Source: Geotrypetes seraphini (taxonomy: Eukaryota > Chordata > Amphibia > Gymnophiona > Dermophiidae). Taken from it: 64,000 nucleotides of DNA. The notes beneath the pieces were generated by a model that worked only from the letters and a program-made list of their open reading frames with translations, was not told where the DNA came from and made no database searches. The first letter of the stretch is position 1. Each line of letters begins with the position of its first letter. Shown here in pieces: positions 21,882 to 31,932 of this stretch. Location: positions 10,107,168 through 10,171,167 of the forward strand of contig NC_047101.1 in NCBI RefSeq assembly GCF_902459505.1, given 5' to 3'. Both the position numbers and the translations under genes were made by a program.

Positions 21882-22504
21882 CAGTGTCTCAAACTTTTTT
21901 AGCTTTGGCTAACTAAATGGAGCAAATGTTTCTTGCGGCACATAATTGAAATTATAAAATTGCAAAAACCAACAAAAAATTAAATTTGAGAATTATTTAT
22001 TTAAAGTTCTTTAAGCAATGTATGGGTAATTGTAAGAACAGTGAAACCATAGTAAGATAGAAGTGAATTTCTAATCAATGCGACGGATGTGCTTGTTAGG
22101 TGCAAATTAACTCAAAACACAGCTCGATAGTTGACAAGCAAACACGCATTTCATCAACCACCCTTTGCAGCTCTTTTTTTTTTTTTTTTTTTTGTAAGAG
22201 CTGAAAATCCAAGTTTGCAAAGCTAAAAAGATCCAAATGGTAACAAAGCTTCGATTGTTTTGTTGCTCAAGTTAGGATAACCACTGCATTAAAAAAAAAC
22301 TAAAATTACTTGCCATTAGTTTTCAAGGACCAATCACGTTAATGGGCGGATGTATCCTTACGCACACAGACGCTCATACCATTGACAGACGTACATGTCA
22401 TCTATTCTAGTGTATACTCATGAAGGGAATTTTTTAAATAAAGTAAAATTCTGGAATCTCTTCGGGGCACACCACTGGGCCATGGCACAGTTTGAGAGGC
22501 ACTG
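21882..22504. mobile_element. non-autonomous hAT element
   Basis: Ends CAGTGTCTCAAACTTTTTTA and CAGTTTGAGAGGCACTG are inverted. Flanking 8-mers CTCTAAAT and GTCTAAAT match at seven of eight. The interior is AT-rich with GCGGCACATAATTG near the left end and CACCACTGGGCCATGGCAC near the right. No transposase frame. Confidence 0.8.
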
Positions 22505-22519
22505 GTCTAAATAATAGTT

Positions 22520-24035
22520 AAGGGCTTATTACTCAATTTGCATGACCAAATTTAGTTGTCAGATATAGAAACCAGGTAGGGTGTGGTTGCTACCGCCACA
22601 TAACCGGTATAGCACACATTAGAGGTGTGTGTGCATTACATGAATTTTTACATACATAATTTGCATATATTACATCCACGGGCACTTCGTCCCTCAGATT
22701 CTACAAAGAGCTTCAACTCTGAGCCTGATCCTGAGATGCATTCACAACTAAATTCATGTCAATAATTGGGATTTACAATTATTGATGCTAATTGCAACCA
22801 ATGTGGCGTACAACTTGGAGCGTATGGAACCGGACATGGTTTTAAAAAATGGAGAACCAGATTGTAGTATTTTGTCCTGTTTCAGACTACTGAAAAGAAA
22901 AAGAACCCCAAGATCCGAGTTACTTTAGGTGAAGCAAACAATAGTAGATATGGTAGAGATTATCAACTGGGATCTTTATTGAAACCTTTCTTGAATCATA
23001 AAGATCCCAGCTGATCCCATATGCACTCGTTTGCTTCATGTGAATCCTGTAGAGATCCTTTTTCCGTTTCCACGGTTTACTTTAGGCGAGACATGAAATA
23101 ATTCTATTGCTTCGAAATCCAAACTAGAACATGATTATTTCTGTAAATCCAATCCTAAGAATACGATGATGTGTTTAGCTACATTAACCATTTAATTAAT
23201 TTACAAACTGCTGACTCGCTTCACACTTCTGATTTCCCTGATTGAATGTCCTCGGGGAGCTGTATGGCACTTCTTGCCCCTGACTCAACTATAAATCTTT
23301 CATGGCCAATAACATAGCAGCATACACTATGCCAGTACTGATTACCCAGGTGAGAAAGGAAAACAAAAATTAAAAGCACACACCTTCTGTGATGAATGTT
23401 GTAAGACAATCCATTCACCTATCTTAGTGGAGATGATCCCCCCTATCTTGTGTTTCAGGGGGTTTGTTGGTTTTTTTTTTGCTTTGACTGTTCTAGTGTT
23501 TTGGAAGCAATAAAATGCGATAATGATAAGAGATGAAGATAAATAAAGGCTATAAAGGAGGACATTTACTGCGTGCATAATCGCTATGCTATGAGAACAC
23601 TGCAAGAATCTTTCGCTTTAATGTACCGTGAATAATCTAATATGATTTAGAATCGCGTTTATGAGCTCCCACTTTACAAGACTACAATTAGCTCATCTGT
23701 GTGTGACTTATCCACCGATCATGCATTGTTAAAATAAGGCATTGAGTCAAGGTCACAATCTTTAGCTTTCAGTAAGCCCCATCACTTGGATTTTCAAATA
23801 TAACAATCTCATCCCTCTGTACATTCGGTCCTTAGGAAGCGTTCAGCATCAAATAAAAGCAGTTTTATCAGGCATGTGTTCAAGTATGTATCTTTGCTGG
23901 GTTTGGCATTTTTTCTTGATGTAAACCGCTCTGAATTATAATGTATTGTGGGTTATAACATTATCATTATAAAACATGCAAGACATGCATCCAAATCAGT
24001 GGCAATTAGCACTAATTAGGTGTACATCTTGTTGC
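22520..24035. other. unique sequence with a long imperfect hairpin
   Basis: Mostly repeat-free. Bases 22930-23038 form an imperfect hairpin (arms TGAAGCAAAC and GTTTGCTTCA outermost, CTGGGATCTTTAT and TAAAGATCCCAG innermost). Bases 22740-22800 carry CAATAATTGGGATTTACAAT, a homeodomain-like palindrome. A LINE 3' tail (GATGTAAACCGCTCTGAATT) lies at 23916-23970. Confidence 0.4.
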
Positions 24036-24039
24036 TTCA

Positions 24040-25495
24040 CCACACCCACTTGACACTGAACATCACTGTGCATCAATAAACGTAGTCATCCCATCCAACC
24101 CACTATGAAGATCTTGGTGTAACATTGGACCAGAGTCTAACCATGAAAGACCAGGTGGACTCCTTAGTTAGAAAGGGATTTTTTACTCTCTGGAAGCTTC
24201 GGTCCATTAAAGCTTATTTCGATGTTTCATCATTTAGAATCCTAGTACAATCCCTTATACTGAGTCAACTAGATCAGTGGTTCCCAACCCTGTCCTGGAG
24301 GAACACCAGGCCAATTGGGTTTTCAGGCTAGCCCTAATGAATATGCATGAAGCAAATTTGCATGCCTATCACTTCCATCATATGCAAATCTCTCTCATGC
24401 ATATTCATTAGGGCAGTGGTTCCCAACCCTGTCCTGGAGGAACACCAGGCCAATTGGGTTTTCAGGCTAGCCCTAATGAATATGCATGAAGCAAATTTGC
24501 ATGCCTATCACTTCCATCATATGCAAATCTCTCTCATGCATATTCATTAGGGCAGTGGTTCCCAACCCTGTCCTGGAGGAACACCAGGCCAATTGGGTTT
24601 TCAGGCTAGCCCTAATGAATATGCATGAAGCAAATTTGCATGCCTATCACTTCCATCATATGCAAATCTCTCTCATGCATATTCATTAGGGCAGTGGTTC
24701 CCAACCCTGTCCTGGAGGAACACCAGGCCAATCGGGTTTTCAGGCTAGCCCTAATGAATATGCATGAAGCAAATTTGCATGCCTATAACTTCCATCATAT
24801 GCAAATCTCTCTCATGCATATTCATTAGGGCTAGCCTGAAAACCCGATTGGCCTGGTGTTCCTCCAGGACAGGGTTGGGAATCACTGAACTAGATTATTG
24901 CAATATCGCCTACCTGGCAATTTCCCAGAAGAATATGCGGCGATTACAATTGGTGCAAAATGCGGCAGTCAAGCTAATTTTGGGGTTGAAGAAGTTCGAT
25001 CATATAACACCTTCCTACCAAATTCTACATTGGCTACTGATGGAGGCTCGCGTGAAGTTTTAGTTTGGATGCTTTTGCTTTAAGGCACTATTCGGTTTAG
25101 CCCCTAAATATATAATTGACCTCTTCTCAAACAACAGACATAAGAGAAGCTCACACTCCAATTTTGTTTCCCCACCGGTTAAAGGATGTAAATTTAGAAA
25201 ACACCATCAACATCTTCTCTCACATCAAGCGGCATTATGGGGCAAAGATCTGGACCAATTGCTCACGCCTACTACTTATGGGGAATTTAGGAAACACCTA
25301 AAAACGTATCTGTTTCTGAAGTATATAGGCAACTAACCTGTACAATCCTACTCCACAATAACTGATCTCTAGCTCTGTTAATAACTAGCTTCTAACCTTG
25401 TTAATTCTAATTAATTTGTAATACCTTTTAACCATTGTAAACCGCATAGAACTTCACGGTCCTGCAGTATATAAACTGTTAATATTATTATCTTG
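24040..25495 (+). repeat. L2-like LINE, polymerase C-terminal third and 3' UTR
   Basis: The reading frame has LGVTLDQSLTMKDQVDSLVR, LWKLRSIKAYFDVSSFRILV, then, after the inserted array at 24275-24887, LDYCNIAYLAI, LVQNAAVKLILGLKKFDHIT and LHWLLMEARVKF. The final part at 25120-25330 gives VKGCKFRK-type and EFRKHLKTYLFLK motifs. The 3' end is TGTAAACCGCATAGAACTTC and an ATT-type tail. The element is 5'-truncated and has at least one frame break outside the insertion. Confidence 0.8.
24275..24887. mobile_element. hAT MITE expanded into a four-unit 139-bp array
   Basis: The outer ends are CAGTGGTTCCCAACC and GGTTGGGAATCACTG, flanked by perfect 8-bp duplications AACTAGAT at 24267-24274 and 24888-24895. 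Between them the left part of the element is repeated four times in direct orientation with a 139-bp period, and only the last unit keeps the right arm. A single-copy relative of 196 bp sits 640 bp downstream. The insertion splits a LINE reading frame exactly, since joining the flanks restores S-Q-L-D-Y-C-N. Confidence 0.9.
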
Positions 25496-25525
25496 GATTG
25501 GTGTCCAATTTTAGGTGCCATATGC

Positions 25526-25721
25526 CAGTGGTTCCCAACCCTGTCCTGGAGGAACACCAGGCCAATTGGGTTTTCAGGCTAGCCCTAATGAATATGCATG
25601 AAGCAAATTTGCATGCCTATCACTTCCATCATATGCAAATCTCTCTCATGCATATTCATTAGGGCTAGCCTGAAAACCCGATTGGCCTGGTGTTCCTCCA
25701 GGACAGGGTTGGGAATCACTG
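25526..25721. mobile_element. single-copy palindromic hAT MITE
   Basis: Ends CAGTGGTTCCCAACC and GGTTGGGAATCACTG with perfect duplications CCATATGC at 25518-25525 and 25722-25729. The two arms are almost fully complementary, so RNA or single strands would fold into one hairpin. This is the monomer of the array at 24275-24887. Confidence 0.9.
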
Positions 25722-25728
25722 CCATATG

Positions 25729-26265
25729 CAGTAGCGTAGCAAGAGTGAGAGGCACCTGGGGTGGTGGCACCCCTCCCACCCTCTTCTCTGTCATTCCCCC
25801 GCTCCTTCCCCTGTACCTCAAACTTTCCCAGCACAAGTATCAGCTCTCCCTCCGATGTCACTGCCTCGGCGCGGGCCTCGGAAGTGATGGCAGGAGAGCT
25901 GATACTGACTGTAGCACCAGGTTAGAGTTGCTGGTGCCGGTGAAGAGCTAGAGCAGGGGTAGGCAATTCTGGTCCTCGAGAGCCGGAGCCAGGTCAGGTT
26001 TTCAGGATCTCCACAATGAATATGTATGAGATGGATTGGCATGCACTGCCTCCTTGAGATGCAAATCTATCTCATGCATATTTATTGTGGATATCCTGAA
26101 AACCTGACCTGGCTCTGGCTCTCGAGGACCGGAATTGCCTACCCCTGAGCTAGAGGTACTGGGGGAGGGAAGTGAAGGCACAAATATGGCAGGGGGGGAG
26201 GATTGGGAAGGAATGGGGGCAGAGAGGAGGGGTGATGGCACCCCCCCCCCCCCACTATACCCCTG
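25729..26265. mobile_element. non-autonomous hAT element hosting another MITE
   Basis: It begins CAGTAGCGTAGCAAGAGTG and ends CCACTATACCCCTG, with flanks GCCATATG and GCCCTATG. Its left duplication overlaps the right duplication of the preceding MITE, so both used the same target. The element at 25954-26147 is inserted in its middle. It is related to 8031-8345. Confidence 0.75.
25954..26147. mobile_element. palindromic hAT MITE nested in another hAT
   Basis: Ends CAGGGGTAGGCAATTC and GAATTGCCTACCCCTG with perfect 8-bp duplications AGCTAGAG at 25946-25953 and 26148-26155. Arms are complementary over almost the whole length. Confidence 0.9.
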
Positions 26266-26878
26266 GCCCTATGTAGGAAGCTAGGGGATAACAAACTGTT
26301 TGAGAAACATATTCCTCCACAGAAGCACAGTGACCATGTTAAACATTTTTTTCACTGTCGCTGGATATGCGCTTCAAGTAATACCGTCACCAGGTCAGTT
26401 CCATATTGACACCTCAGAAGATTTAAGAATTCTCATATGGGACACAGAATGGCTCAGCAGATGACTGCAGAGAGAAGTTCTCTTTGCCTCATTGGGCTGG
26501 TAGGAATCCTAAGTGATTCTGGGGAAATTAATTGCTAGGCTGTCATCTCCAAGTGGTGGGGGTTTCAAGCTTAGAGACTTTTAGTTATCTAAAATGATAC
26601 AGTAAAACACCAGCGACATAAGAAAAGCCATGGGGGGGGGGGGTCAGACCAAACTGAAGCCTCCCATCTTGTCTATAATTGTAACCAGAACAAGTCACAA
26701 GGAGCAGAAGATCCTGAAAGGTTATCAACTCTCTCATAGCTTATTTCCAATGATAAGGGCTTTCTCAGGTCTACCTGATTAATAATCATTTATGGAACTT
26801 TTCCTTAAAAACATTTAGGCCCAAATCTACATATGGCACATATGGAAGTAGCTTTCCAAATGGAATCTTCCCACAATA
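26266..26878. other. no gene recognised
   Basis: Unique sequence with a G-run at 26632-26642. Nothing coding visible. Confidence 0.35.
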
Positions 26879-27804
26879 CAGCTCTCCCTCTGGATTCGTG
26901 GTCTCCCTATTTGCGAATTCGATTATTCGCGATCTTTTCTTCTTTTTGCAGGCTGCCCGAACCTCCCCCGGATCTTACCTGGTGATCTAGCAGTGACTTG
27001 GGGCAGCAGCGATCTTCCTATGCTCCTGCCCCGTGCAGAGCCGTCATCAAAATGGCTGCCATCAATTCCCGTTACCTGGTGGTCTAGCAGTGACGTGGGG
27101 CAGTCGCGATCTTCCTATGCTCCTGCCCCGTGTACAGCCGTCATCAAAATGGCTGCCGTCAATTCCCGTTACCTGGTGGTCTAGCAGTGACATGGGGCAG
27201 TCGCGATCTTCCTATGCTCCTGCCCCGTGCAGAGCCGTCATCAAAATGGCTGCCGTGAATTCCCGTTACCTGGTGGTCTAGCAGTGACTTGGGGCAGCAG
27301 CGATCTTCCTCTGCTCCTGCCCCGTGCAGAGCCGTCATCAAAATGGCTGCCGTGAATTCCCGTTACCTGGTGGTCTAGCAGTGACTTGGGGCAGCAGCGA
27401 TCTTCCTATGCTCCTGCCCCGTGCAGAGCCGTCATCAAAATGGCTGCCGTCAATTCCCGTTACCTGGTGGTCTAGCAGTGACGTGGGGCAGTCGCGATCT
27501 TCCTATGCTCCTGCCCCGTGCAGAGCCGTCATCAAAATGGCTGCCGTGAATTCCCATTACCTGGTGGTCTAGCAGTGACTTGGGGCAGCAGCGATCTTCC
27601 TCTGCTCCTGCCCCGTGCAGAGCCGTCATCAAAATGGCTGCCGTGAATTCCTGTTACCTGGTGGTCTAGCAGTGACTTGGGGCAGCAGCGATCTTCCTAT
27701 GCTCCTGCCCCGTGCAGGGAGGCGACCCAAAAACTTATTTGTGATTTTTCCCTATTCATAGGCCGGCTCTGCACCTAACCCTTGTGAATACGGAGGGAGA
27801 GCTA
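26879..27804. mobile_element. TA-flanked Tigger-like MITE with internal VNTR
   Basis: Ends CAGCTCTCCCTCTGGATTCG and ACGGAGGGAGAGCTA are inverted and flanked by TA. Subterminal words TTTGCGAATTCGATTATTCG and CCCTATTCATAGG are shared in style with 12674-12996 and 37986-38355. The middle is occupied by a 97-bp tandem array. Confidence 0.7.
26979..27718. repeat. 97-bp tandem array, about 7.6 copies
   Basis: Each unit contains CTGGTGGTCTAGCAGTGACT, GGGGCAGCAGCGATCTTCCT, CTCCTGCCCCGTGCAGAGCC and GTCATCAAAATGGCTGCCGT. Three units equal 291 bp, so similar short frames recur every 291 bp on both strands. Copies are nearly identical. Each carries AAAATGGCTGCC, one base from the YY1 consensus. Confidence 0.9.
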
Positions 27805-27819
27805 TACTTCCCATTAAAA

Positions 27820-28520
27820 ATCTGAGAACCTACCATCTCCCAAGTCATGTTATGGACTGCACATCTGCTTCATAATAAGTGTAAAAGCCAACACTAGAAA
27901 GTATTTGTGGGGCTGTCAAAATGAAAAAGCCCTGCGCTTTAACATTACTACCACTCTCTCACCCCCTTCTCGTGTGGGTTAAAAGGCACATACTTTTTTT
28001 TAACCCTTTTCAAAAATGTTCTTCTTATTCCAATACAAAGACATCACAAATCATTTTAGAAAAAAGTACATTTCAGCTTTTTGCTTCTGCACATTTAAAT
28101 GAATTAATGAAACAACCAAATTTATTCTAAGAATATCAGAGCTTTTACCACAGCGGCCTGTGATTTAAAAAACCCTAACGCAGCTTGATAAAAGGGGGCC
28201 TTGATAAACACTGGGATAAAGCAAAGTAAGAATGTTTTTCACACAGGATAAATGATATTCATATTTTCATGTTCAGAAAAAGATAAATGCCAAGATAAAT
28301 TAACAACATGGAAAATTACTTAATGCAACAGACCTTGTAATTAAAAGTTTGAGGAAGCTGCTAAGTAATTCTGATAATTATTCAAGAAGCAATTATAGAA
28401 AAAAATGTCACTTTCCTCTGATAATATATTGGAAACAATATACAGTAGAGGGAAAGTTATAAAATTAATTCTGGTGTACTGAGGGCAATTGCAAAGCGCT
28501 TACACAAGATAGGTTATTCC
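27820..28520. other. unique AT-rich sequence
   Basis: No repeat except a half MITE of the CCTTTTACGAAG family at about 28150-28200 (CCCTAACGCAGCTTGATAAA). No exon recognised. Confidence 0.35.
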
Positions 28521-28524
28521 ATAA

Positions 28525-29045
28525 GCACATAAGCATTGCCTCTGCCGGGTCAGACCAGGGGTCCATCGTGCTCAGCCGTCCGCTCCCGCGGCGGCCCCCC
28601 AGGTCCATGACCTTTAAGTGATCCTTTACCTAATCCTTTTATTTCCTAATCATTTAATATCCTGTATAGTAACCCTCTATCTATACCCTTCAATCCCCTT
28701 CTCCTTCAGGAAATCATCCAATCCCTTTTTGAAACCCAATGTCGTACTCTGTCCTATCACCTCTTCTGGAAGCGCATTCCAGGTGTCCACCACCCTCTGA
28801 GTGAAGAACTTCCTTGCATTTGTTCTGAATTTGTCTCCTTTCAATTTTTCTGAATGCCCTCTTGTTTTTGTTGTCCCCGCTAGTCTAAAGAATCTGTCCC
28901 TCTCCACCTTCTCTATGACTTTCATGATCTTATAAGTCTCTATATCATGTCCCCTCTAAGTCTCCGCTTTTCCAGGGAAAAAAGCCCCAGCTTCTCTAGC
29001 CTTTCAGCATATGAAAGGTTTTCCATGCCTTTTATCATCCTTGTT
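28525..29045 (-). repeat. CR1-like LINE polymerase C-terminus
   Basis: The minus frame 28925-28677 reads KVERDRFFRLA, RGHSEKLKGDKFRTNARKFF, TQRVVDTWNALPEEVI and GFKKGLDDFLKEKGIEGYR. Upstream (29040-28925) the frame continues as [20 protein letters not shown]-like sequence. This is a standard Jockey-superfamily LINE ending. The left edge carries the GGTCAGACCAGGGGTCCATC repeat. Confidence 0.75.
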
Positions 29046-29199
29046 GCTCTCTGGTTGGCCATATTTTTGGCATTATTCTGTTGTTCAGGGGAGGAGTTGA
29101 GAGTTATTCCAACACCAAAATCCTAGGCCCTAGCTTTCAAATAACTAACCCATTCTGTCAGCGGCTAAGAATTACTATATTTCTACCAATTATATCCTA

Positions 29200-30041
29200 C
29201 TAGTGTTTAAGCCCGTTACATTAACGGGTGCTAGAATATATGCCTGTCTGTCTGTCTTTATTTATGTCTCTCTCCCTGCTCCTGTCTCTTTCTTCCTTTC
29301 TTTCTGTCTCTCTCCCTCCTGCTATTTTTCTCTCTCTCTCCCTGGCACCCTTTGTCTGTCTGTCTGTCTCTCTGGTCCCCTGTCTGTCTTTATTTCTGTC
29401 TGTCTCTCTCCCTAGCCTCCTTTGTCTGTCTGTATTTCTTTCTGTCTCTCCTCCCCCCCACTTTCCTTTGCAGAAGCAGCAGCGGTATTTTCCATTCCCT
29501 TCTCTTACCTGAGCTGTCCTGCTCCGTTCGGCCCCTCCCTGCGATCTGGCCTGCTCCGTTCTGCCCCTCCCCCTTCCCTTCCCGCGGGCTGGCCTGCTGC
29601 GGCCGAAGGTTTTTGTTTTAAGCTTTAAAAGTGCTGGCGGCGGCTCCTCTCATGGTGGCCAGCTTTAGAGAACCTCGCAGGCCGCTCTCCAGCCTCGGTA
29701 GCACGTTCCCTCTGACGCACGGGATCGCATCAGAGGGAACGTGCTACCGAGTTGGAGAGCGGCCTGCGAGGTTCGCTAAAGCCGGCCACCATCGCAGGCT
29801 GCTCTTTACAGGAGGATCAGCAGCGGCGGCAGCGGCGAGTGAGGGCCGAGGTGTGTTCCCTGCCGAGACGCGGGCAGGGAGAGAGCTTGCCTGGCTTCCA
29901 GGGTGAGTGAGGGCGGGAGGAGGGGAGTGGCCAGAATGTTTCCTGCCGCTGGGTTGGCTGCCACGGATCACACACCACAGCGGCGGCAGGCAACACGAAA
30001 TCCTAAGTGCGCATGTGCGCTTAGGGTTTTATTATATAGGA
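29200..30041 (-). mobile_element. non-autonomous Helitron
   Basis: On the minus strand it starts TCCTATATAATAAAACCC after an A and ends with the hairpin ACCCGTTAATGTAACGGG followed by CTTAAACACTAG before a T. TC start, a 3' hairpin close to CTAG and A/T target are the Helitron hallmarks. The interior (minus) has GCGCACATGCGC, a palindrome centred near 29720 with GAGGGAACGTGC arms, and a long purine-rich run. On the plus strand the run appears as TCTGTCTGTC and CTCTCTCCC. No Rep-helicase. Confidence 0.85.
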
Positions 30042-30084
30042 TTTTTTCACTGATAAAAAAAATCTTAAGGGTTAAGACAGATCT

Positions 30085-30262
30085 CAGGGCTCCTTTTACA
30101 AAGGTGCACTAGCATTTTTAGCGCACGCACCGGGTTAGTGTGCGCTAGCCGAAAAACTACCGCCTGCTCAAGAAGAGGCGGTAGCGGCTAGCGCGTGGCA
30201 TTTTAGTGTGCGCTATTCCGTGCGTTAAGGCCCTAACGCAACTTTGTAAAAGAAGGCCTTAG
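30085..30262. mobile_element. palindromic MITE (CCTTTTACAAAG family)
   Basis: Ends GGGCTCCTTTTACAAAGGTG and AACTTTGTAAAAGAAGGCC. Internal TTTTTAGCGCACGCACC and CTACCGCCTGCTCAAGAAG words are shared with 4371-4555 and 34150-34290. Confidence 0.7.
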
Positions 30263-30895
30263 TGTTCTGATTTTTTCTTTGTTTTTTAATTGAAATTTTT
30301 CATCATTTTACATCAACATAAACATGATTAAAGATATGGATTTCAAAGCCATTAATACATTATCGAAATCAAATAAACTAATTCAGGTGAATATCCATCT
30401 AGCCCACAACTTAAAGGAAGACAACTAAAATAGGAGTGGAAGGGGGAAATATATTTCCCCCTTTCACATCCTATATACATACATATAGCGCTACTCGACT
30501 ATAAATAGTAATTAAACAAGTCAGGTTTCTTTCCCTTTAAGAAATAATTCTAATTGAAGTAGATCCCAAAAAACATAGTCTTTATCTTGACTATGTAAAA
30601 AACATTTACAGGGAAATTTTAAGAAAATGTAGCACTAACGTCAAAAAGGCTTTCCTTTTTCCACATCGGGAAACATTAAGACCTTATCTCCCCAAAATTT
30701 TGCCTCTCTGTTTTTTCTTTTTGCCAACATCAGGCTTCCTTCCTAAAAGCCTTTCTGAAGGAAACCCAGAATTTTACAGCACCAACCCTACTGAGCTGGC
30801 TGGCTTGATCAAAACAAACTGTACCAGCCTGTCCACCTGTCAAGAAGCTAACCCCCTCTTTTATAAAGCCCGATAACTGCCCTGAAGCCCATAGG
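30263..30895. other. AT-rich sequence, no gene
   Basis: It may be the 3' part of an L1-like element on the minus strand (AATTTTTCATCATTTTACATCA style), but no coding frame supports this. Confidence 0.3.
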
Positions 30896-30896
30896 G

Positions 30897-31850
30897 ATTT
30901 AACATAATCAGCTTATATACCGCTGAACTTGAAGTTCTATGCGGTTTACAAAAAGTAAGATATACAATTGAATGGAAAAATTAGTTACCCAAATATTTAA
31001 CAAATGTTTTTAAATGTCTCCTAAATTCCAAGTAAGAACTGGAGGACATATTCGATCCAAATCCTTACCCCATAAAGCCATCTGGTAAGACAAAAGATGC
31101 TGGTGATTTTTTAAGTTTACAACCTTTTACAGGCGGAAAGACAAAATTTAGATGCAAACTTCTCCTGTGTTTATTAGTGGCAAAAGAAAAAAGATCAGTT
31201 AACTATTTAGAGGTAAGACCAAACAAAGCCCTTAATAAAAACAATCAAACTTAAACTTCACCAATGCCTCCACCGGCAGCCAGTGCAATTTCCGAAAAAA
31301 GATGTTATACGGTCATACTTTTTCAGTCCAAAAATCAATCTAACCGCGGTGCTTTGAATTATGGGAAGTCTTGGTATATTTCTATGAGATCCTGCCAGAT
31401 AAGCAATATTGCAGTAATCAAGTGGACTAAGGCCTCCTTTTATGAAACTGAAGCAGCAGTTTCTAGTGCAGGGAGTCACGCTGAATGGCCCGTGACGCTC
31501 CCCACACTAGAAACTGCTATTGCGGTTTCGTAAAAGAGGGGGTAAGTATATGGGATTGCACTAAGAGTCTGAACAATGAAACATCAAAGTAAGCCCTAAC
31601 GGATCGAAGCTTCCAAAGGGTAAAAAATCCCTTCCAAACCAAAGAGTCAACCTGATTCCTCTTTGTCAGGCTCTGATCCAATATCACACCCAATATCTTA
31701 ATGGCCGAATGAATAGGATTGCTATGTTTATTTATGATCAAAGATGTATCACTATTACATGGACGTGGAGAAGCAATAAATAACTTTGGGTTTGGGGCAT
31801 TTGTCGCATGGCGGCTGCTAGCACGACTTTGCAAATGGATTGGGGGGGGG
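30897..31850 (-). repeat. L2-like LINE, polymerase fragment and 3' end
   Basis: Left edge in sense is GTAAACCGCATAGAACTTCA, the family 3' end. Minus frames give ILGVILDQSLTKRNQVDSLV, WKLRSVRAYFDVSLFRLLVQ, LDYCNIAYLAGSHRNI and STAVRLIFGLKKYDRIT. A short MITE (31432-31545) splits the frame just before LDYCN. Same family as 24040-25495. Confidence 0.75.
31432..31545. mobile_element. short palindromic MITE inside a LINE
   Basis: Left GGCCTCCTTTTATGAAACTG and right TTTCGTAAAAGAGGG are inverted. The interior has TTTCTAGTGCAGGGAG and CTCCCCACACTAGAAA arms. Confidence 0.65.
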
Positions 31851-31932
31851 TAAACTAGAATTCTGCAAATTCATTTATCAGTTGTAGTCAACTACTGAAT
31901 ATATATACTTTAGTTACCAAGTTTATTTTTCA

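Noticed and set aside
29203-29621. Cys/Leu/Ser-rich open frames as secreted proteins
   Set aside because: They are translations of the CT-rich part of a Helitron; the period-4 TCTG repeat keeps the frames open.
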